From contig NZ_CP130044.1 in the NCBI RefSeq assembly GCF_030505395.1, positions 1,845,001 to 1,909,000 on the forward strand: DNA of 64,000 nucleotides, written 5' to 3'. Position 1 is the first letter of the stretch; every line of letters begins with the position of its first letter. The position numbers were made by a program, and so were the translations under genes. Positions 7,869-17,077 of the stretch are shown piece after piece. The stretch is from Asticcacaulis sp. ZE23SCel15. GTDB taxonomy: Bacteria > Pseudomonadota > Alphaproteobacteria > Caulobacterales > Caulobacteraceae. Below the pieces are notes generated by a model. It was not told where the DNA came from. It searched no databases and saw nothing but the letters and a program-made list of their open reading frames with translations.

Positions 7869-10532
7869 ATGAGACCTTCTTTTATCAATATCGGTGAACG
7901 CACCAACGTCACCGGCTCCGCCAAGTTCAAGAAACTCGTCATCGAGGGCAATTATTCCGCCGCGCTCGATGTGGCGCGTCAGCAGGTCGAGGCCGGGGCC
8001 GCGATTATCGACGTCAATATGGACGAAGGGCTGCTGGATTCAGTGGTCGCCATGCGCACCTACTTAAACTTGCTGGCCGCCGAGCCTGATATCGCGCGCG
8101 TGCCGGTGATGATCAACTCATCCAAATGGGAGGTGATCGAAACCGGCCTGAAATGTGTGCAGGGCAAGGCGATCGTCAACTCGATCTCCATGAAGGAAGG
8201 CGAGGATAAGTTCCGCGCCGAAGCCATAAAATGCCTGCGCTACGGGGCTGCGGTCGTGGTCATGGCCTTTGACGAAGTGGGCCAGGCCGATACGGCTCAG
8301 CGCAAGATCGAAATCTGCACCCGCGCCTACAATATTCTGGTGAACGAGGTCGGCTTTCCGGCCGAAGACATCATTTTCGACCCCAATATCTTTGCCGTGG
8401 CGACCGGCATCGAAGAACACGATAACTACGCCGTCGATTTCATTGAGGCCGTCAAGGTCATCAAAGCGACCCTGCCCTATGCGCGCATATCGGGGGGGGT
8501 GTCGAACGTGTCGTTTTCCTTCCGCGGTAATGAGCCGGTCAGGCGCGCGATCCACTCGGTGTTTCTCTATCACGCCATCAATGCCGGCATGGATATGGGT
8601 ATTGTCAATGCCGGTGACTTGCCGGTCTATGACGACATCGACCCGGAACTGCGCGAGGCCGTTGAGGACGTGATCCTGAACCGCTCTCAGCGCCATAATG
8701 TGTCGAACACTGAATATCTGGTTGATCTGGCGCCCAAATACAAAGGCGAAAAAGGTCAGGTCGAGGCCAAGACCTTAGCCTGGCGCGAAGGCACGGTCGA
8801 TGAACGCCTGAAACACGCTTTGGTCAACGGCATCACCGAATTTATCGACGCCGACACCGAAGAAGCCCGCCTGCAAGCCGCGCGGCCTTTGCATGTCATC
8901 GAAGGCCCGCTGATGGCCGGGATGAACGTGGTCGGTGATCTGTTCGGGGCCGGTAAGATGTTCCTGCCGCAGGTCGTCAAATCGGCCCGCGTCATGAAGC
9001 AATCCGTGGCCTATCTGATGCCGTTTATGGAAGAAGAAAAACAGCAGCATGTGGCCGACGGCGGCACCTATCAGGCGGCGGGTAAGATCCTGATGGCGAC
9101 GGTCAAGGGCGATGTCCACGATATCGGCAAAAACATCGTTGGCGTGGTGCTGCAATGTAATAATTACGAGGTTATTGACCTTGGGGTGATGGTGCCCGCT
9201 GACCGGATTTTGGCTGAGGCCAAAGAGCATAAGGTTGATATGATCGGCCTGAGCGGTCTGATCACGCCGAGCCTCGATGAGATGGTGTTTGTGGCGCGTG
9301 AAATGCAGCGCACCGGCTTTGATATTCCGCTGCTGATCGGCGGAGCGACAACCTCCAAAACCCACACAGCGGTCAAGATCGAACCGGGCTATAGCAACGA
9401 TCAGGTCGTCTATGTGCTGGATGCCTCTCGCGCCGTCGGCGTGGTGTCGCAACTGCTGAGCGAAACTGATAAGCCGAAATTTGTGGCTGATACCAAGGCC
9501 GATTACGTCAAGGTGCGCGACGCCTATGGCAAGGGCGATAACAAACCGCGCTCCGATCTGGTTGAGGCCCGCGCGCGCAAATTCAACATCGATTTTGCGG
9601 CGGAATCGCCGGTCGCCCCGTCGTTTCTGGGCGTGCGCACGTTTAGTCCCTATGACCTGAACGATCTGGCCGAACACATCGACTGGACGCCGTTCTTTGC
9701 GACCTGGGAACTGGCCGGACGGTTTCCTGATATTTTGGATGATGACATCGTCGGTGAGGCCGCGCGTGGGCTCTATAAAGATGCGCAGGAAATGCTGGCG
9801 CGGATTCTGACCGAAAAGTGGTTTGAAGCGCGCGGCGTGGTCGGATTCTGGCCGGCTAATGCGACCGAGGATGACGATATCGAAGTCTATGGGGACGAGA
9901 CGCGCTCAAAGGTCATCGCCAAGTTCCACACCCTGCGCCAGCAGATGAAAAAGCCGCGCGCCGACCAAAGCAATCTGGCGCTGTCTGACTTCATCGCACC
10001 CAAGGGCACGCCTGACTGGATCGGCGGCTTTGCGGTCACTGCGGGGCATGGCGAGCTGGAAATCGCCAAAAAATTCAAAGACGCTGGCGATGACTATAAT
10101 GCCATTCTGGCCACCGCTCTGGCTGACCGTCTGGCCGAAGCCTTTGCCGAAAGCCTGCACAAAAAGGTGCGGCGCGAACTGTGGGCCTATGCGGCCGACG
10201 AAGACCTCGATATCGCGGGCCTGATTGCCGAGCAGTATAAAGGTATCCGTCCGGCGCCCGGCTATCCGGCCCAGCCTGACCATACCGAAAAATGGACGCT
10301 GTTTGACCTCTTGGATGCGCGGTCACGGACGGGTATGGAACTGACCGAAAGCCTGGCCATGACCCCGCCGGCCTCGGTGTCGGGCATGTATTTCGCCCAT
10401 CCGAAAGCCCACTATTTCGGCGTCGGCAAGATCGAAAAGGATCAGGTTGAAGACTATGCCCGCCGCAAAGGCTGGCCCATTGATCAGGCCGAGCGGTGGT
10501 TGTCGCCGATCCTGAATTATGTGCCCTCTTAG
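7869..10532 (+). CDS. metH: Methionine synthase, folate/cobalamin/activation half (split MetH)
   Basis: 887 residues. The order is a pterin-binding barrel ([16 protein letters not shown] start, ~1-290), a four-helix cap (~300-400), the B12-binding Rossmann domain with GDVHDIGKN (the DxHxxG cobalamin histidine, near residue 413) and [13 protein letters not shown], then the SAM-binding reactivation domain ending with [12 protein letters not shown] and [11 protein letters not shown]. Together with the 6083-7147 product it transfers the methyl of 5-methyl-THF to homocysteine. The stop codon TAG lies within the first bases (TTAGAAC) of the palindromic repeat that follows. Confidence 0.96.
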   Translation: MRPSFINIGERTNVTGSAKFKKLVIEGNYSAALDVARQQVEAGAAIIDVNMDEGLLDSVVAMRTYLNLLAAEPDIARVPVMINSSKWEVIETGLKCVQGKAIVNSISMKEGEDKFRAEAIKCLRYGAAVVVMAFDEVGQADTAQRKIEICTRAYNILVNEVGFPAEDIIFDPNIFAVATGIEEHDNYAVDFIEAVKVIKATLPYARISGGVSNVSFSFRGNEPVRRAIHSVFLYHAINAGMDMGIVNAGDLPVYDDIDPELREAVEDVILNRSQRHNVSNTEYLVDLAPKYKGEKGQVEAKTLAWREGTVDERLKHALVNGITEFIDADTEEARLQAARPLHVIEGPLMAGMNVVGDLFGAGKMFLPQVVKSARVMKQSVAYLMPFMEEEKQQHVADGGTYQAAGKILMATVKGDVHDIGKNIVGVVLQCNNYEVIDLGVMVPADRILAEAKEHKVDMIGLSGLITPSLDEMVFVAREMQRTGFDIPLLIGGATTSKTHTAVKIEPGYSNDQVVYVLDASRAVGVVSQLLSETDKPKFVADTKADYVKVRDAYGKGDNKPRSDLVEARARKFNIDFAAESPVAPSFLGVRTFSPYDLNDLAEHIDWTPFFATWELAGRFPDILDDDIVGEAARGLYKDAQEMLARILTEKWFEARGVVGFWPANATEDDDIEVYGDETRSKVIAKFHTLRQQMKKPRADQSNLALSDFIAPKGTPDWIGGFAVTAGHGELEIAKKFKDAGDDYNAILATALADRLAEAFAESLHKKVRRELWAYAADEDLDIAGLIAEQYKGIRPAPGYPAQPDHTEKWTLFDLLDARSRTGMELTESLAMTPPASVSGMYFAHPKAHYFGVGKIEKDQVEDYARRKGWPIDQAERWLSPILNYVPS

Positions 10533-10597
10533 AACTCCCCCTGTTGCAGGGGGAGCTTCTCTTTGATCATACTGATCAAAGAGAAGAGGGGGTAAAA
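10530..10597. repeat. Left inverted repeat of the DUF559 unit
   Basis: After AGAA comes an outer hairpin CTCCCCCTG/CAGGGGGAG (10535-10555, 3-nt loop). An inner hairpin with perfect 14-bp arms follows (10556-10569 and 10573-10586, loop TAC), then AGGGGGTAAAA directly before the DUF559 ATG. AGGGGG at 10587-10592 is a well-spaced Shine-Dalgarno. The copy at 10965-11035 is the same unit in opposite orientation. Confidence 0.9.
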
Positions 10598-10963
10598 ATG
10601 ACCGACGAAATGCGCCGTGCTGCTAAGTCATTACGCGCTGACATGTCCCTTCCGGAAATGCTGGTTTGGACGCGCCTTAAACAGCGTCAACCCGGAAAAC
10701 CTGTCTTCCGCAGGCAATATCCTATCGGCCCTTATGTTGCGGATTTCTACTGTTCCAAGGCGCGGCTGGTCATCGAAATTGACGGTATGGCGCATGATAT
10801 CGGCGACCGTCCAGAGCGCGATATTATGCGCGACAAATGGCTTAAGTATAAAGGTCTTGAGGTTTACAGGATAGCGGCAAGGGATGTATTGGCTGATCCC
10901 GAAGAGGCGGTTGAAGGGATTATTATTGTAACCTTGAACCGTCTGAAATTGTTCATGCCATAA
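10598..10963 (+). CDS. DUF559 endonuclease-like protein framed by inverted repeats
   Basis: 121 residues of DUF559, a family that I place in the Vsr-like PD-(D/E)XK nuclease fold. Visible motifs are RRAAKSLRADMSLPEMLVW, FRRQYPIGPYVADFYC (Asp), RLVIEIDGMAHD (Glu, Asp, His) and RDKWLKYKGLEVYR. It carries no transmembrane or DNA-binding domain of known type. The ATG has AGGGGG 5 bp upstream, supplied by the left repeat, and the stop is followed after one base by the right repeat. The gene is thus exactly enclosed by terminal inverted repeats that recur without the gene at other junctions. A role in moving or copying these repeats is my inference; a DNA-repair or restriction role is the alternative. 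Confidence 0.85.
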   Translation: MTDEMRRAAKSLRADMSLPEMLVWTRLKQRQPGKPVFRRQYPIGPYVADFYCSKARLVIEIDGMAHDIGDRPERDIMRDKWLKYKGLEVYRIAARDVLADPEEAVEGIIIVTLNRLKLFMP

Positions 10964-10964
10964 G

Positions 10965-11035
10965 TTTACCCCCTCTTTTATTTGATGAGAAATCATCAAA
11001 TAAAAGCTCCCCTGCAACAGGGGGAGTTCTTAAGA
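10965..11035. repeat. Right inverted repeat of the DUF559 unit
   Basis: In opposite orientation to the left copy: TTTACCCCCT, an inner hairpin with perfect 14-bp arms (10975-10988 and 10993-11006, loop GAAA), an outer hairpin CTCCCC.TG/CAGGGGGAG (11007-11026), then TTCTTAAGA. The inner arms differ from the left copy at several positions, yet both remain fully self-complementary. The distal end supplies AAGAAGA in front of the DUF4272 gene. Confidence 0.9.
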
Positions 11036-11044
11036 AGATACTCA

Positions 11045-11683
11045 ATGTCCGAATCCGAAACCCGCAAACAAAAATCCATAGCCTTTCTGACCGCCAAAGG
11101 GGTGCCGGTGCTGGACACCCTGCCGGAGATCGAAGAGGCCGCTGACGTTAAAATCCGCTCAGGCGCAGACATTGTCCGCCGCGCAATGTGCCTGACCACC
11201 GTGGCCAATGCGGCTATCAAGAATGATATCTCGGTGGCGCGGGCCTATGTCAAAAAACATGATCTGGCCGAACACCTGTCGCCCGAAGAACAGGCGTTCT
11301 TAGAGGCCGACGAAATCTCTGAAAAAGCCGCCATTCAGTTTTCGTGGCGCATCGAAGCGGCCATTCCGTTGATGTGGGCGATCGGTATGTATCCTGAACT
11401 ATGGTTCCCCGATGATGAGGTCGATGTGTCATATGTCATTGACTACTGGATCGGGTTCAATCATCCAGATATCACCCGCATCAGCCACCGCAATGTCCAC
11501 GAAATCTTAGATGAAGCCGACCTGATCTACCGCCTGCACTGGGCCGTGTGTCAGGCCAAAATCGATGGCACGAAACCGCCCGCCAACCTGCATCCCGGTG
11601 TGGTGCGGGAGCGGCATCAGGCGCTGAACTGGCTGATCAATTACGAAGATGACGACTGGGACGATGTAGGCACCGACACCTGA
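11045..11683 (+). CDS. DUF4272 domain-containing protein
   Basis: 212 residues. The DUF4272 pattern is seen in RRAMCLTTVANAA near residue 40, then FSWRIEAAIPLMWAIGMY (the W.iEa...L.WALG core) and the acidic C-terminal tail (NYEDDDWDDVGTDT). It is a soluble cytoplasmic protein of unknown function. The ATG at 11045 has AAGAAGA upstream; earlier methionines would lie in the repeat. It converges on the minus-strand glycosyltransferase gene, with the two stop codons directly adjacent. Confidence 0.8.
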   Translation: MSESETRKQKSIAFLTAKGVPVLDTLPEIEEAADVKIRSGADIVRRAMCLTTVANAAIKNDISVARAYVKKHDLAEHLSPEEQAFLEADEISEKAAIQFSWRIEAAIPLMWAIGMYPELWFPDDEVDVSYVIDYWIGFNHPDITRISHRNVHEILDEADLIYRLHWAVCQAKIDGTKPPANLHPGVVRERHQALNWLINYEDDDWDDVGTDT

Positions 11684-12472
11684 TTATTTCCTGCGTTCCT
11701 CGAACAATATCGCCTCATACATCTTGGCGTCGCGCAGCCAGCGCATATAGGCCGACAGGAGCGCGAAAATCAGGCCGTAAGTCCCCGCCCGCCACAGGCC
11801 ACGACCGGCGAACTGTTTCAGGAAATAGACCGGCAGCCCAAACCACAGGCGCAGCTTCAGCGACGCCTTTGATTTGCGCTTACCATCGCGGGCGCGGGCG
11901 GTCGAGCGGCCATTATATTTGGCGACCACATGCTCCACGTCCTTAAAGGCATAGTGCAGCAAAATGCCTTTCAGCGTCTGCACCGTTTCACTTTTAGCGA
12001 TGGGCAACTGATCCCAGATCTTATGCTCCGGCATCCGGTATTTGCGCCGGTCATAGAGCTTGCGGCGGAACGACGGATTGAAATCCCACCACGGCTCACC
12101 GGCAGGTGGGGCATGGACCATCTTGATCTCATAGACCGAGGCGGCAGGTTCGCCATGTGCAAATAACGCGCGGATTTCGGCAGCCAGTTCCGGCGTGATG
12201 ACCTCATCTCCGTCTATATCGAGCAACCAGTCATGGCGGCAGGCCTCTTCGCCGATGCGCTTTTGAAAGCCATTGCCGGGCCAGGGATTGTTGATGACGC
12301 GCGCGCCCGCCGCCTCAGCGATTTGGGCCGTGCCATCGTTTGAGCCCGCATCGATGACGATGACTTCGTCCGCCACGGTCAGAGCCGCGCGCACGACGTT
12401 TTCGATATTGCGCGCTTCATTGTGGGTACGGATATAGCAGGACAGGGGCAGGGCGTTGGGTGCGTCGGTCAT
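11684..12472 (-). CDS. Glycosyltransferase family 2 (WaaE/KdtX-like)
   Basis: 262 residues. A GT-A nucleotide-sugar fold begins with LSCYIRTHNEARNIENVV, followed by VIDAGSNDGT and the DxD-type LLDIDGDEV. The later HYAFKDVEHVVAKYN, an RKSKASLKLRLW basic stretch and a C-terminal amphipathic/hydrophobic segment match the WaaE/KdtX group, which adds sugars to the LPS inner core at the cytoplasmic face. Donor and acceptor are not determinable here. No other LPS gene is close. Confidence 0.85.
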   Translation of the reverse strand: MTDAPNALPLSCYIRTHNEARNIENVVRAALTVADEVIVIDAGSNDGTAQIAEAAGARVINNPWPGNGFQKRIGEEACRHDWLLDIDGDEVITPELAAEIRALFAHGEPAASVYEIKMVHAPPAGEPWWDFNPSFRRKLYDRRKYRMPEHKIWDQLPIAKSETVQTLKGILLHYAFKDVEHVVAKYNGRSTARARDGKRKSKASLKLRLWFGLPVYFLKQFAGRGLWRAGTYGLIFALLSAYMRWLRDAKMYEAILFEERRK

Positions 12473-12510
12473 GACGCATCCATATCAGCAAACCGTAGTT
12501 TTACAATAAC

Positions 12511-12798
12511 CTAAACGGCGGCGATGGCGTACCAGGTCAGCCCCCCAAGGCTGCCGATTTGCAGGACAATCAACGCGTACATCTTGAGCAGAAAGGAGGG
12601 CTTTGAAGATTTATGACGCAGCCTGTAGGTGCCGATCAGGGCCGATGGCCACCCGCCCAGCAGGCATAACCCCAGAAGGCGCCGCTCCGATACGCGGCGT
12701 GCACCGTGGATCGCGTATTTCTTGTCCATAGCCCAGACCACATAGGTCAGAAAATTGACCATGCCCAGATATAGAGCCAGATAGAACCATATCGTCAT
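12511..12798 (-). CDS. DUF1294 membrane protein
   Basis: 95 residues with about three hydrophobic segments and the DUF1294 signature: NFLTYVVWAMDKKYA, then RVSERRLLGLCLLGGWPSAL and RLRHKSSKPSF. Family function is not known; in other bacteria the domain is sometimes fused to a cold-shock domain, which is absent here. It lies 38 bp from the glycosyltransferase gene start on the same strand. Confidence 0.85.
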   Translation of the reverse strand: MTIWFYLALYLGMVNFLTYVVWAMDKKYAIHGARRVSERRLLGLCLLGGWPSALIGTYRLRHKSSKPSFLLKMYALIVLQIGSLGGLTWYAIAAV

Positions 12799-12868
12799 AA
12801 AGGGTTATATGACCCAGAATGCTGAAAATAGGGTTTAAAATCAGGGATAACAAACTATTATGCGGTAT

Positions 12869-13627
12869 TTAGTTCTTTTTCTTGCCCCAGCCCAGACGCG
12901 CCTTGAGGCCGTCCGCCCATGACGGCTTACCCTCAGCGGGTGCCGCTTCGGCAGTCAGGCTGGCGGGTTCAGGGGCCGCAGGCGCGGCAGCGACAGGCTC
13001 ATCGCCCAGCACACGCAATTCGCGCGCCTTGGGTTGATGGACATCCAGCGCCGTCCGCTCTGACGCGGGCTTGAGCGCTTCGGTCACAATGCGGGCCTCA
13101 TCTTCGGTCTGCAGTTCCGAAAACAGTTTTGGGCGGCCGGAAATGTTGAGCGCTGCCGTCTCACACACGCCGGGCAGGGACCAGGTGACATAGGCCCCGA
13201 CCGCCTTATCCAGATCAGCACGGCGGGCCTCTTCCCAGCCGTCGTAACCGCTCTGGCGGGCCAATTCGGCGCGCTCGCGGCCTTTTTCAGTCTTGCCGTC
13301 TTTGGACAGGGTAAGGGCCGCCTCATAGGCGCGCAGGTAGGATTGACCAATCGCCTGCATATCGGCGCTTAAGGGTTCAACCGCGCTGATGCGCTCGGCC
13401 ATCATCATATGACCCGACAGGGCGCCGTGGCACCACGCCACCTTGGCGAAGTCATCGGCGGGGGCGTCCTCGATCTGCGGCGTGTGCAGCAGTTGCGCCT
13501 TGATGCCGCTGACATTGGTCGAAATCGGGCCGTCGGTTGACTGTGTGGCGTCCTGTGCCAGCAACGGAGACGTTGCCGCTGTGGCGATCAGCAGGGCAAG
13601 GCAGGAGGATTTCAGCGCAAAAGACAA
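12869..13627 (-). CDS. Hypothetical exported protein
   Basis: 252 residues with a clear signal peptide (MSFALKSSCLALLIATAATS, cleavage near AQD). The mature part is alanine- and glutamate-rich and mostly helical, with a conserved-looking AKVAWCHGALSGHMMMAER segment. A proline/alanine-rich linker and a basic tail (KARLGWGKKKN) close it. I do not recognise a domain. It is probably periplasmic. It is divergent from the TerB/DnaJ gene, with a 172-bp promoter region between them. Confidence 0.65.
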   Translation of the reverse strand: MSFALKSSCLALLIATAATSPLLAQDATQSTDGPISTNVSGIKAQLLHTPQIEDAPADDFAKVAWCHGALSGHMMMAERISAVEPLSADMQAIGQSYLRAYEAALTLSKDGKTEKGRERAELARQSGYDGWEEARRADLDKAVGAYVTWSLPGVCETAALNISGRPKLFSELQTEDEARIVTEALKPASERTALDVHQPKARELRVLGDEPVAAAPAAPEPASLTAEAAPAEGKPSWADGLKARLGWGKKKN

Positions 13628-13799
13628 CTTAGGGAACTCCGGTGATTATAAATGCGACACTATTACACAGGCAGGGCCTGCAAAAGCTATGATTTATTAT
13701 GCGTGTAATTACGGCGAAAATATAAGCGCCTAATAAAATGACAGTCTTACAAAAACTTAAGTTCGCGCCTGCGAAAAAAGCCGCTATGATGGTGAGGAT

Positions 13800-14477
13800 A
13801 TGTCATTCTGGAAGAACCTCGCGCAGTTGGCCGTCCGGCAGTTTGATCCGGCCGAATGTCCTGACTGCCCCAAAGGCCCGCCGGGCCGTGATCCGGCCTT
13901 TGCGACGGCCGTAACGGCTTTGGGTGCAAAGCTGGCCAAGGCTGACGGGCTGGCGCACGACATCGAGCAGCAGGCCTTTCTGGACGTCTTCAGTCCCGAA
14001 GCCAGGTCTGAGCGCGATGTGTTGCGGCTGTACGATCTGGCGCGTCAGACCTCTATCGGGTTTGAAGCCTATGCCCAGCGTCTGGCGCGGCGGTATGCCC
14101 GCCTGCCGCACATATTGGAAAACGTGCTGGAGGGGTTGTTTCATATTGCCCTCAGCGACGGCACGCTCAACCATGCCGAAGAGACCTATCTGGAAACCGT
14201 GGCGCGGTTGTTCGGCATTGAAACGCCCATCTATCGGCGGATCAAATCGTCATATGTCGCCCTTAATGATAACGATCCCTATGTGATTTTAGGTCTCAAT
14301 CCGGATGCTCATGACGGGGAAATCAGGGTGGCGCGAAACAAACGCCTGTCAGAATTCCATCCGGATAAGATCGCCGGACGCGGTCTACCGCCTGAATATA
14401 TTACGCTGTATAACCACAAATCCGCAGCCATCAATCAGGCCTATGCCCAGATCATGGGCGAGCGCGGTTTGAACTGA
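13800..14477 (+). CDS. TerB/DjlA-like J-domain protein
   Basis: 225 residues. A TerB-like helical domain covers ~35-150 (VTALGAKLAKADGLAH, then ALSDGTLNHAEETYL, the acidic metal-binding type repeats). A C-terminal J domain covers ~160-225 (DPYVILGLNPDAHDGEIR, then EFHPDKIAGRG with the essential HPD). It lacks the N-terminal membrane segment of E. coli DjlA, so it should be a cytoplasmic DnaK co-chaperone. A pair CPDC near the N-terminus is unexplained. Confidence 0.88.
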   Translation: MSFWKNLAQLAVRQFDPAECPDCPKGPPGRDPAFATAVTALGAKLAKADGLAHDIEQQAFLDVFSPEARSERDVLRLYDLARQTSIGFEAYAQRLARRYARLPHILENVLEGLFHIALSDGTLNHAEETYLETVARLFGIETPIYRRIKSSYVALNDNDPYVILGLNPDAHDGEIRVARNKRLSEFHPDKIAGRGLPPEYITLYNHKSAAINQAYAQIMGERGLN

Positions 14478-14513
14478 TGGGGGGCTGATTTTGTCCGCAT
14501 ACGGGACATGCGG

Positions 14514-14536
14514 CACAAAAATAGCGCACTTTTGTG
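14514..14536. promoter_or_regulatory. Inverted repeat CACAAAA-N9-TTTTGTG
   Basis: Perfect 7-bp arms at 14514-14520 and 14530-14536 lie in the 215-bp gap after the J-domain gene. A second small hairpin (CCGCAT/ATGCGG, 14495-14513) touches it. It could be an operator for the downstream small membrane protein or part of a terminator. No regulator is identified. Confidence 0.4.
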
Positions 14537-14692
14537 AATATCACGGTAAAAATTCTGTAAAAACGAAGTTAAGGCCGCCGTGCATGGTTGACGTTTGCCT
14601 CATTCATGCCAATCTGATGGCTTAAGAGGTTTGTGAGTGTCCCAGACAGCGGCGGGGCATGTGTGTTTAGGCTTTGTTTTAGGGGTACACCG

Positions 14693-15040
14693 ATGAACGG
14701 TTACACAAAAACATTCGAAGCTATTCATCGGGTTGGTGGCGTATTTGGTAATCGCTATCAGCCCTGGGGCCGCCTGCGCCGGAGAAACCTCATGTCAAGA
14801 CTTACCCATATCGCGTTCATGACCTTGCTGGGGCTGGGGGCACTCGGTGCGCTCGCCGTCATGCTGGTCTTTGCCTCCGCTCTGGCGGTGCTGGCGGTGA
14901 TCGGTTTGGGGGCGGCGACGCTGGTGGCCCTGTTTACCCGTAAGCCTCTGCGCGTTACGGTGCGCTGTAAGTCCGATCAGGCTGCCAACGGCGTCTTTGA
15001 GGCCAAGAAAGAGGGCAATACCTGGGTGGCGTACAAGTAA
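14693..15040 (+). CDS. Hypothetical small membrane protein
   Basis: 115 residues. A basic N-terminus is followed by one long hydrophobic stretch at ~40-80 (two helices or a hairpin) and a short basic soluble C-terminus (RKPLRVTVRCKSD...). I do not recognise a family. AGGGG precedes the ATG at 14693 by 7 bp. A second candidate start at 14792 (MSRLTH) has GGAGA upstream and would give an 82-residue protein that begins at the membrane segment. Confidence 0.6.
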   Translation: MNGYTKTFEAIHRVGGVFGNRYQPWGRLRRRNLMSRLTHIAFMTLLGLGALGALAVMLVFASALAVLAVIGLGAATLVALFTRKPLRVTVRCKSDQAANGVFEAKKEGNTWVAYK

Positions 15041-15065
15041 CCTCTGGTCAGATTTAAGAATTTTG

Positions 15066-15095
15066 AAAACGGAAGGTTCTGCCTTCCGTTTTTTT
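15066..15095 (+). terminator. Rho-independent terminator
   Basis: Stem AACGGAAGG/CCTTCCGTT with a short loop, then seven T residues (15089-15095). It closes the small membrane protein gene just before the amidase gene. Confidence 0.85.
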
Positions 15096-15112
15096 GTGTT
15101 TAAACAGCGGCC

Positions 15113-15868
15113 ATGATCGAATTACCGTCCCCCAACTTTAACGAACGCACCGCACCGGTGGATATGATCGTGCTGCACTACACCGGCATGGAAACGGCAG
15201 GCGCCGCGCTGGATCGGCTGTGCGACCCGCAGGCCAAGGTGTCGGCGCACTATGTGATCGACGAAGACGGCACGGTTTACCGCCTTGTGGCCGAAGCGCG
15301 CCGCGCCTGGCACGCAGGCGTGTCATTCTGGAAGGGCGAGACCGATATTAACGGGGCTTCGATCGGCATTGAGATCGTCAATCCTGGCCATGAGTTCGGC
15401 TACCGCGACTTTCCGCCGGAGCAGATTGAGGCGCTGGTGCTGCTGCTGGATGATATTCGCGACCGATGGGATATTCCCGATCACCGTATCTTAGGCCATT
15501 CCGATGTCGCCCCTGAACGCAAAGAAGACCCCGGTGAATTTTTCCCGTGGGCGTACCTTGCGCAACGCGGCCATGGCCTGTGGGTTGAGCCGGATTTGCC
15601 GCCCGCCAAACCTTCTGGGGAGAGCGTGATGGGCCCGCCGCTCGATATCGGCGATGTCGGCCTTGGGGTGTTTTCCCTGCAAAGCGCGCTGGGTAAGCTC
15701 GGCTATAATATCCTCGCAGGCGGCCCCTATGACGATCAGACCAAGTCGATCGTTACGGCCTTTCAGCGTCACTGGCGGCCGGAAAATATCGATGGTCGCG
15801 CCGATGCGGAAACCCGCGTGCGCCTGATGGCGCTGCTGCGGCATGTAACATTACTGGATGTGTCATGA
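15113..15868 (+). CDS. N-acetylmuramoyl-L-alanine amidase (AmpD/AmiD type) with peptidoglycan-binding domain
   Basis: 251 residues. The amidase-2 domain (~1-155) has zinc ligands in IVLHYTGM and ILGHSDVAPERKEDPGEFFPW, and a SAHYVIDEDGTVYRLV segment. A peptidoglycan-binding-1 domain follows at ~180-245 (FSLQSALGKLGYNI, then FQRHWRPENIDGRAD). It would cut the lactyl-alanine bond of muropeptides. I see no signal peptide or lipobox, so cytoplasmic recycling (AmpD role) is more likely than envelope remodelling. Its stop overlaps the ATG of the next gene at 15865. Confidence 0.9.
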   Translation: MIELPSPNFNERTAPVDMIVLHYTGMETAGAALDRLCDPQAKVSAHYVIDEDGTVYRLVAEARRAWHAGVSFWKGETDINGASIGIEIVNPGHEFGYRDFPPEQIEALVLLLDDIRDRWDIPDHRILGHSDVAPERKEDPGEFFPWAYLAQRGHGLWVEPDLPPAKPSGESVMGPPLDIGDVGLGVFSLQSALGKLGYNILAGGPYDDQTKSIVTAFQRHWRPENIDGRADAETRVRLMALLRHVTLLDVS

Positions 15869-16275
15869 TAAAGCGCAAAACCGCAATCTTCGCTGTTATC
15901 GCTGCGGTGCTTATCGGTGCTGGCATCTCTTTGGCAATGTTCTATTTCAGTTGGCATAAAGCTACGCAAGGCGTCGTCGAAATTCACAACAGCGATAGTG
16001 GGTGGCGGGTCAGTCTGGACAACTCAAAAGGTATTGGGAAAGCCGTATACCTCTATCAAGATGATGGTGTTGTGATCGCTTTCGATAGCAATGATGGTTA
16101 TTTTTTGGGCCTAACGGATGCTCCGGATAAGGCTTTGGCCGTTAAGGTTGTCAAGCCTGATAGCGGCCAATTGAAGCCAGAGATCATTGATTTGGCGCGG
16201 GAACGTGTACGGAATGCGGTGTCTAAGGACATAAAGATCGGGCTTATTCCGGAAGAAAGTCGTTATGATAAATAA
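15865..16275 (+). CDS. Hypothetical single-span membrane protein
   Basis: 136 residues with an N-terminal basic patch and one membrane helix (~7-28), then a ~105-residue soluble domain predicted to lie outside (YLYQDDGVVIAFDSNDGYF). I do not recognise the family. It overlaps both neighbours (4 bp with the amidase gene, 11 bp with the DUF423 gene), so the three genes are probably one transcript. It is richer in A+T than its neighbours. Confidence 0.6.
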   Translation: MIKRKTAIFAVIAAVLIGAGISLAMFYFSWHKATQGVVEIHNSDSGWRVSLDNSKGIGKAVYLYQDDGVVIAFDSNDGYFLGLTDAPDKALAVKVVKPDSGQLKPEIIDLARERVRNAVSKDIKIGLIPEESRYDK

Positions 16276-16654
16276 AGTGGCCACCAAAGGCTTTGATGCC
16301 ATTTTGCTGATGATTGCGGGTCTGTGGGGGCTGGCGGGGGTTATGCTGCTGGCGGCGGGAGCCCATGCTGATCCGCGGCTTACGACGGCGGGATCGTTTC
16401 TGCTGTTTCATGCCGCAGCGGGTATGGGGCTGATGGGCGTGCCGTTCATGGGGCCGAAACTGAAACTAGCGGCGGCGTTTTTGTTGCTGGCCGGGGCCGG
16501 ACTGTTTGCCGGTGACATTGTGATGCGGGTGACGCGGGGCGCGGGCCTGTTACCGATGATGGCGCCGGTTGGCGGGACGCTGACCATGATCGGCTGGCTT
16601 GGGGTTGTTGTGGGTGCCTGGCTTAAGCTGTTTGAAAAGCCGCAGAACCCTTGA
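16265..16654 (+). CDS. DUF423 (YgdD-like) membrane protein
   Basis: 129 residues with four hydrophobic helices. The C-terminal half shows the DUF423 pattern: a small-residue LFAGD turn, then MMAPVGGTLTMIGWLGVV. Family members are small inner-membrane proteins without an established role. It is the last gene before rnpB. Confidence 0.75.
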   Translation: MINKVATKGFDAILLMIAGLWGLAGVMLLAAGAHADPRLTTAGSFLLFHAAAGMGLMGVPFMGPKLKLAAAFLLLAGAGLFAGDIVMRVTRGAGLLPMMAPVGGTLTMIGWLGVVVGAWLKLFEKPQNP

Positions 16655-16684
16655 TTTCAGTCTGGTTTACGCGCAAAAGAGCTT

Positions 16685-17061
<377 letters not shown>

Positions 17062-17077
17062 ATATTACTCACCTTAT

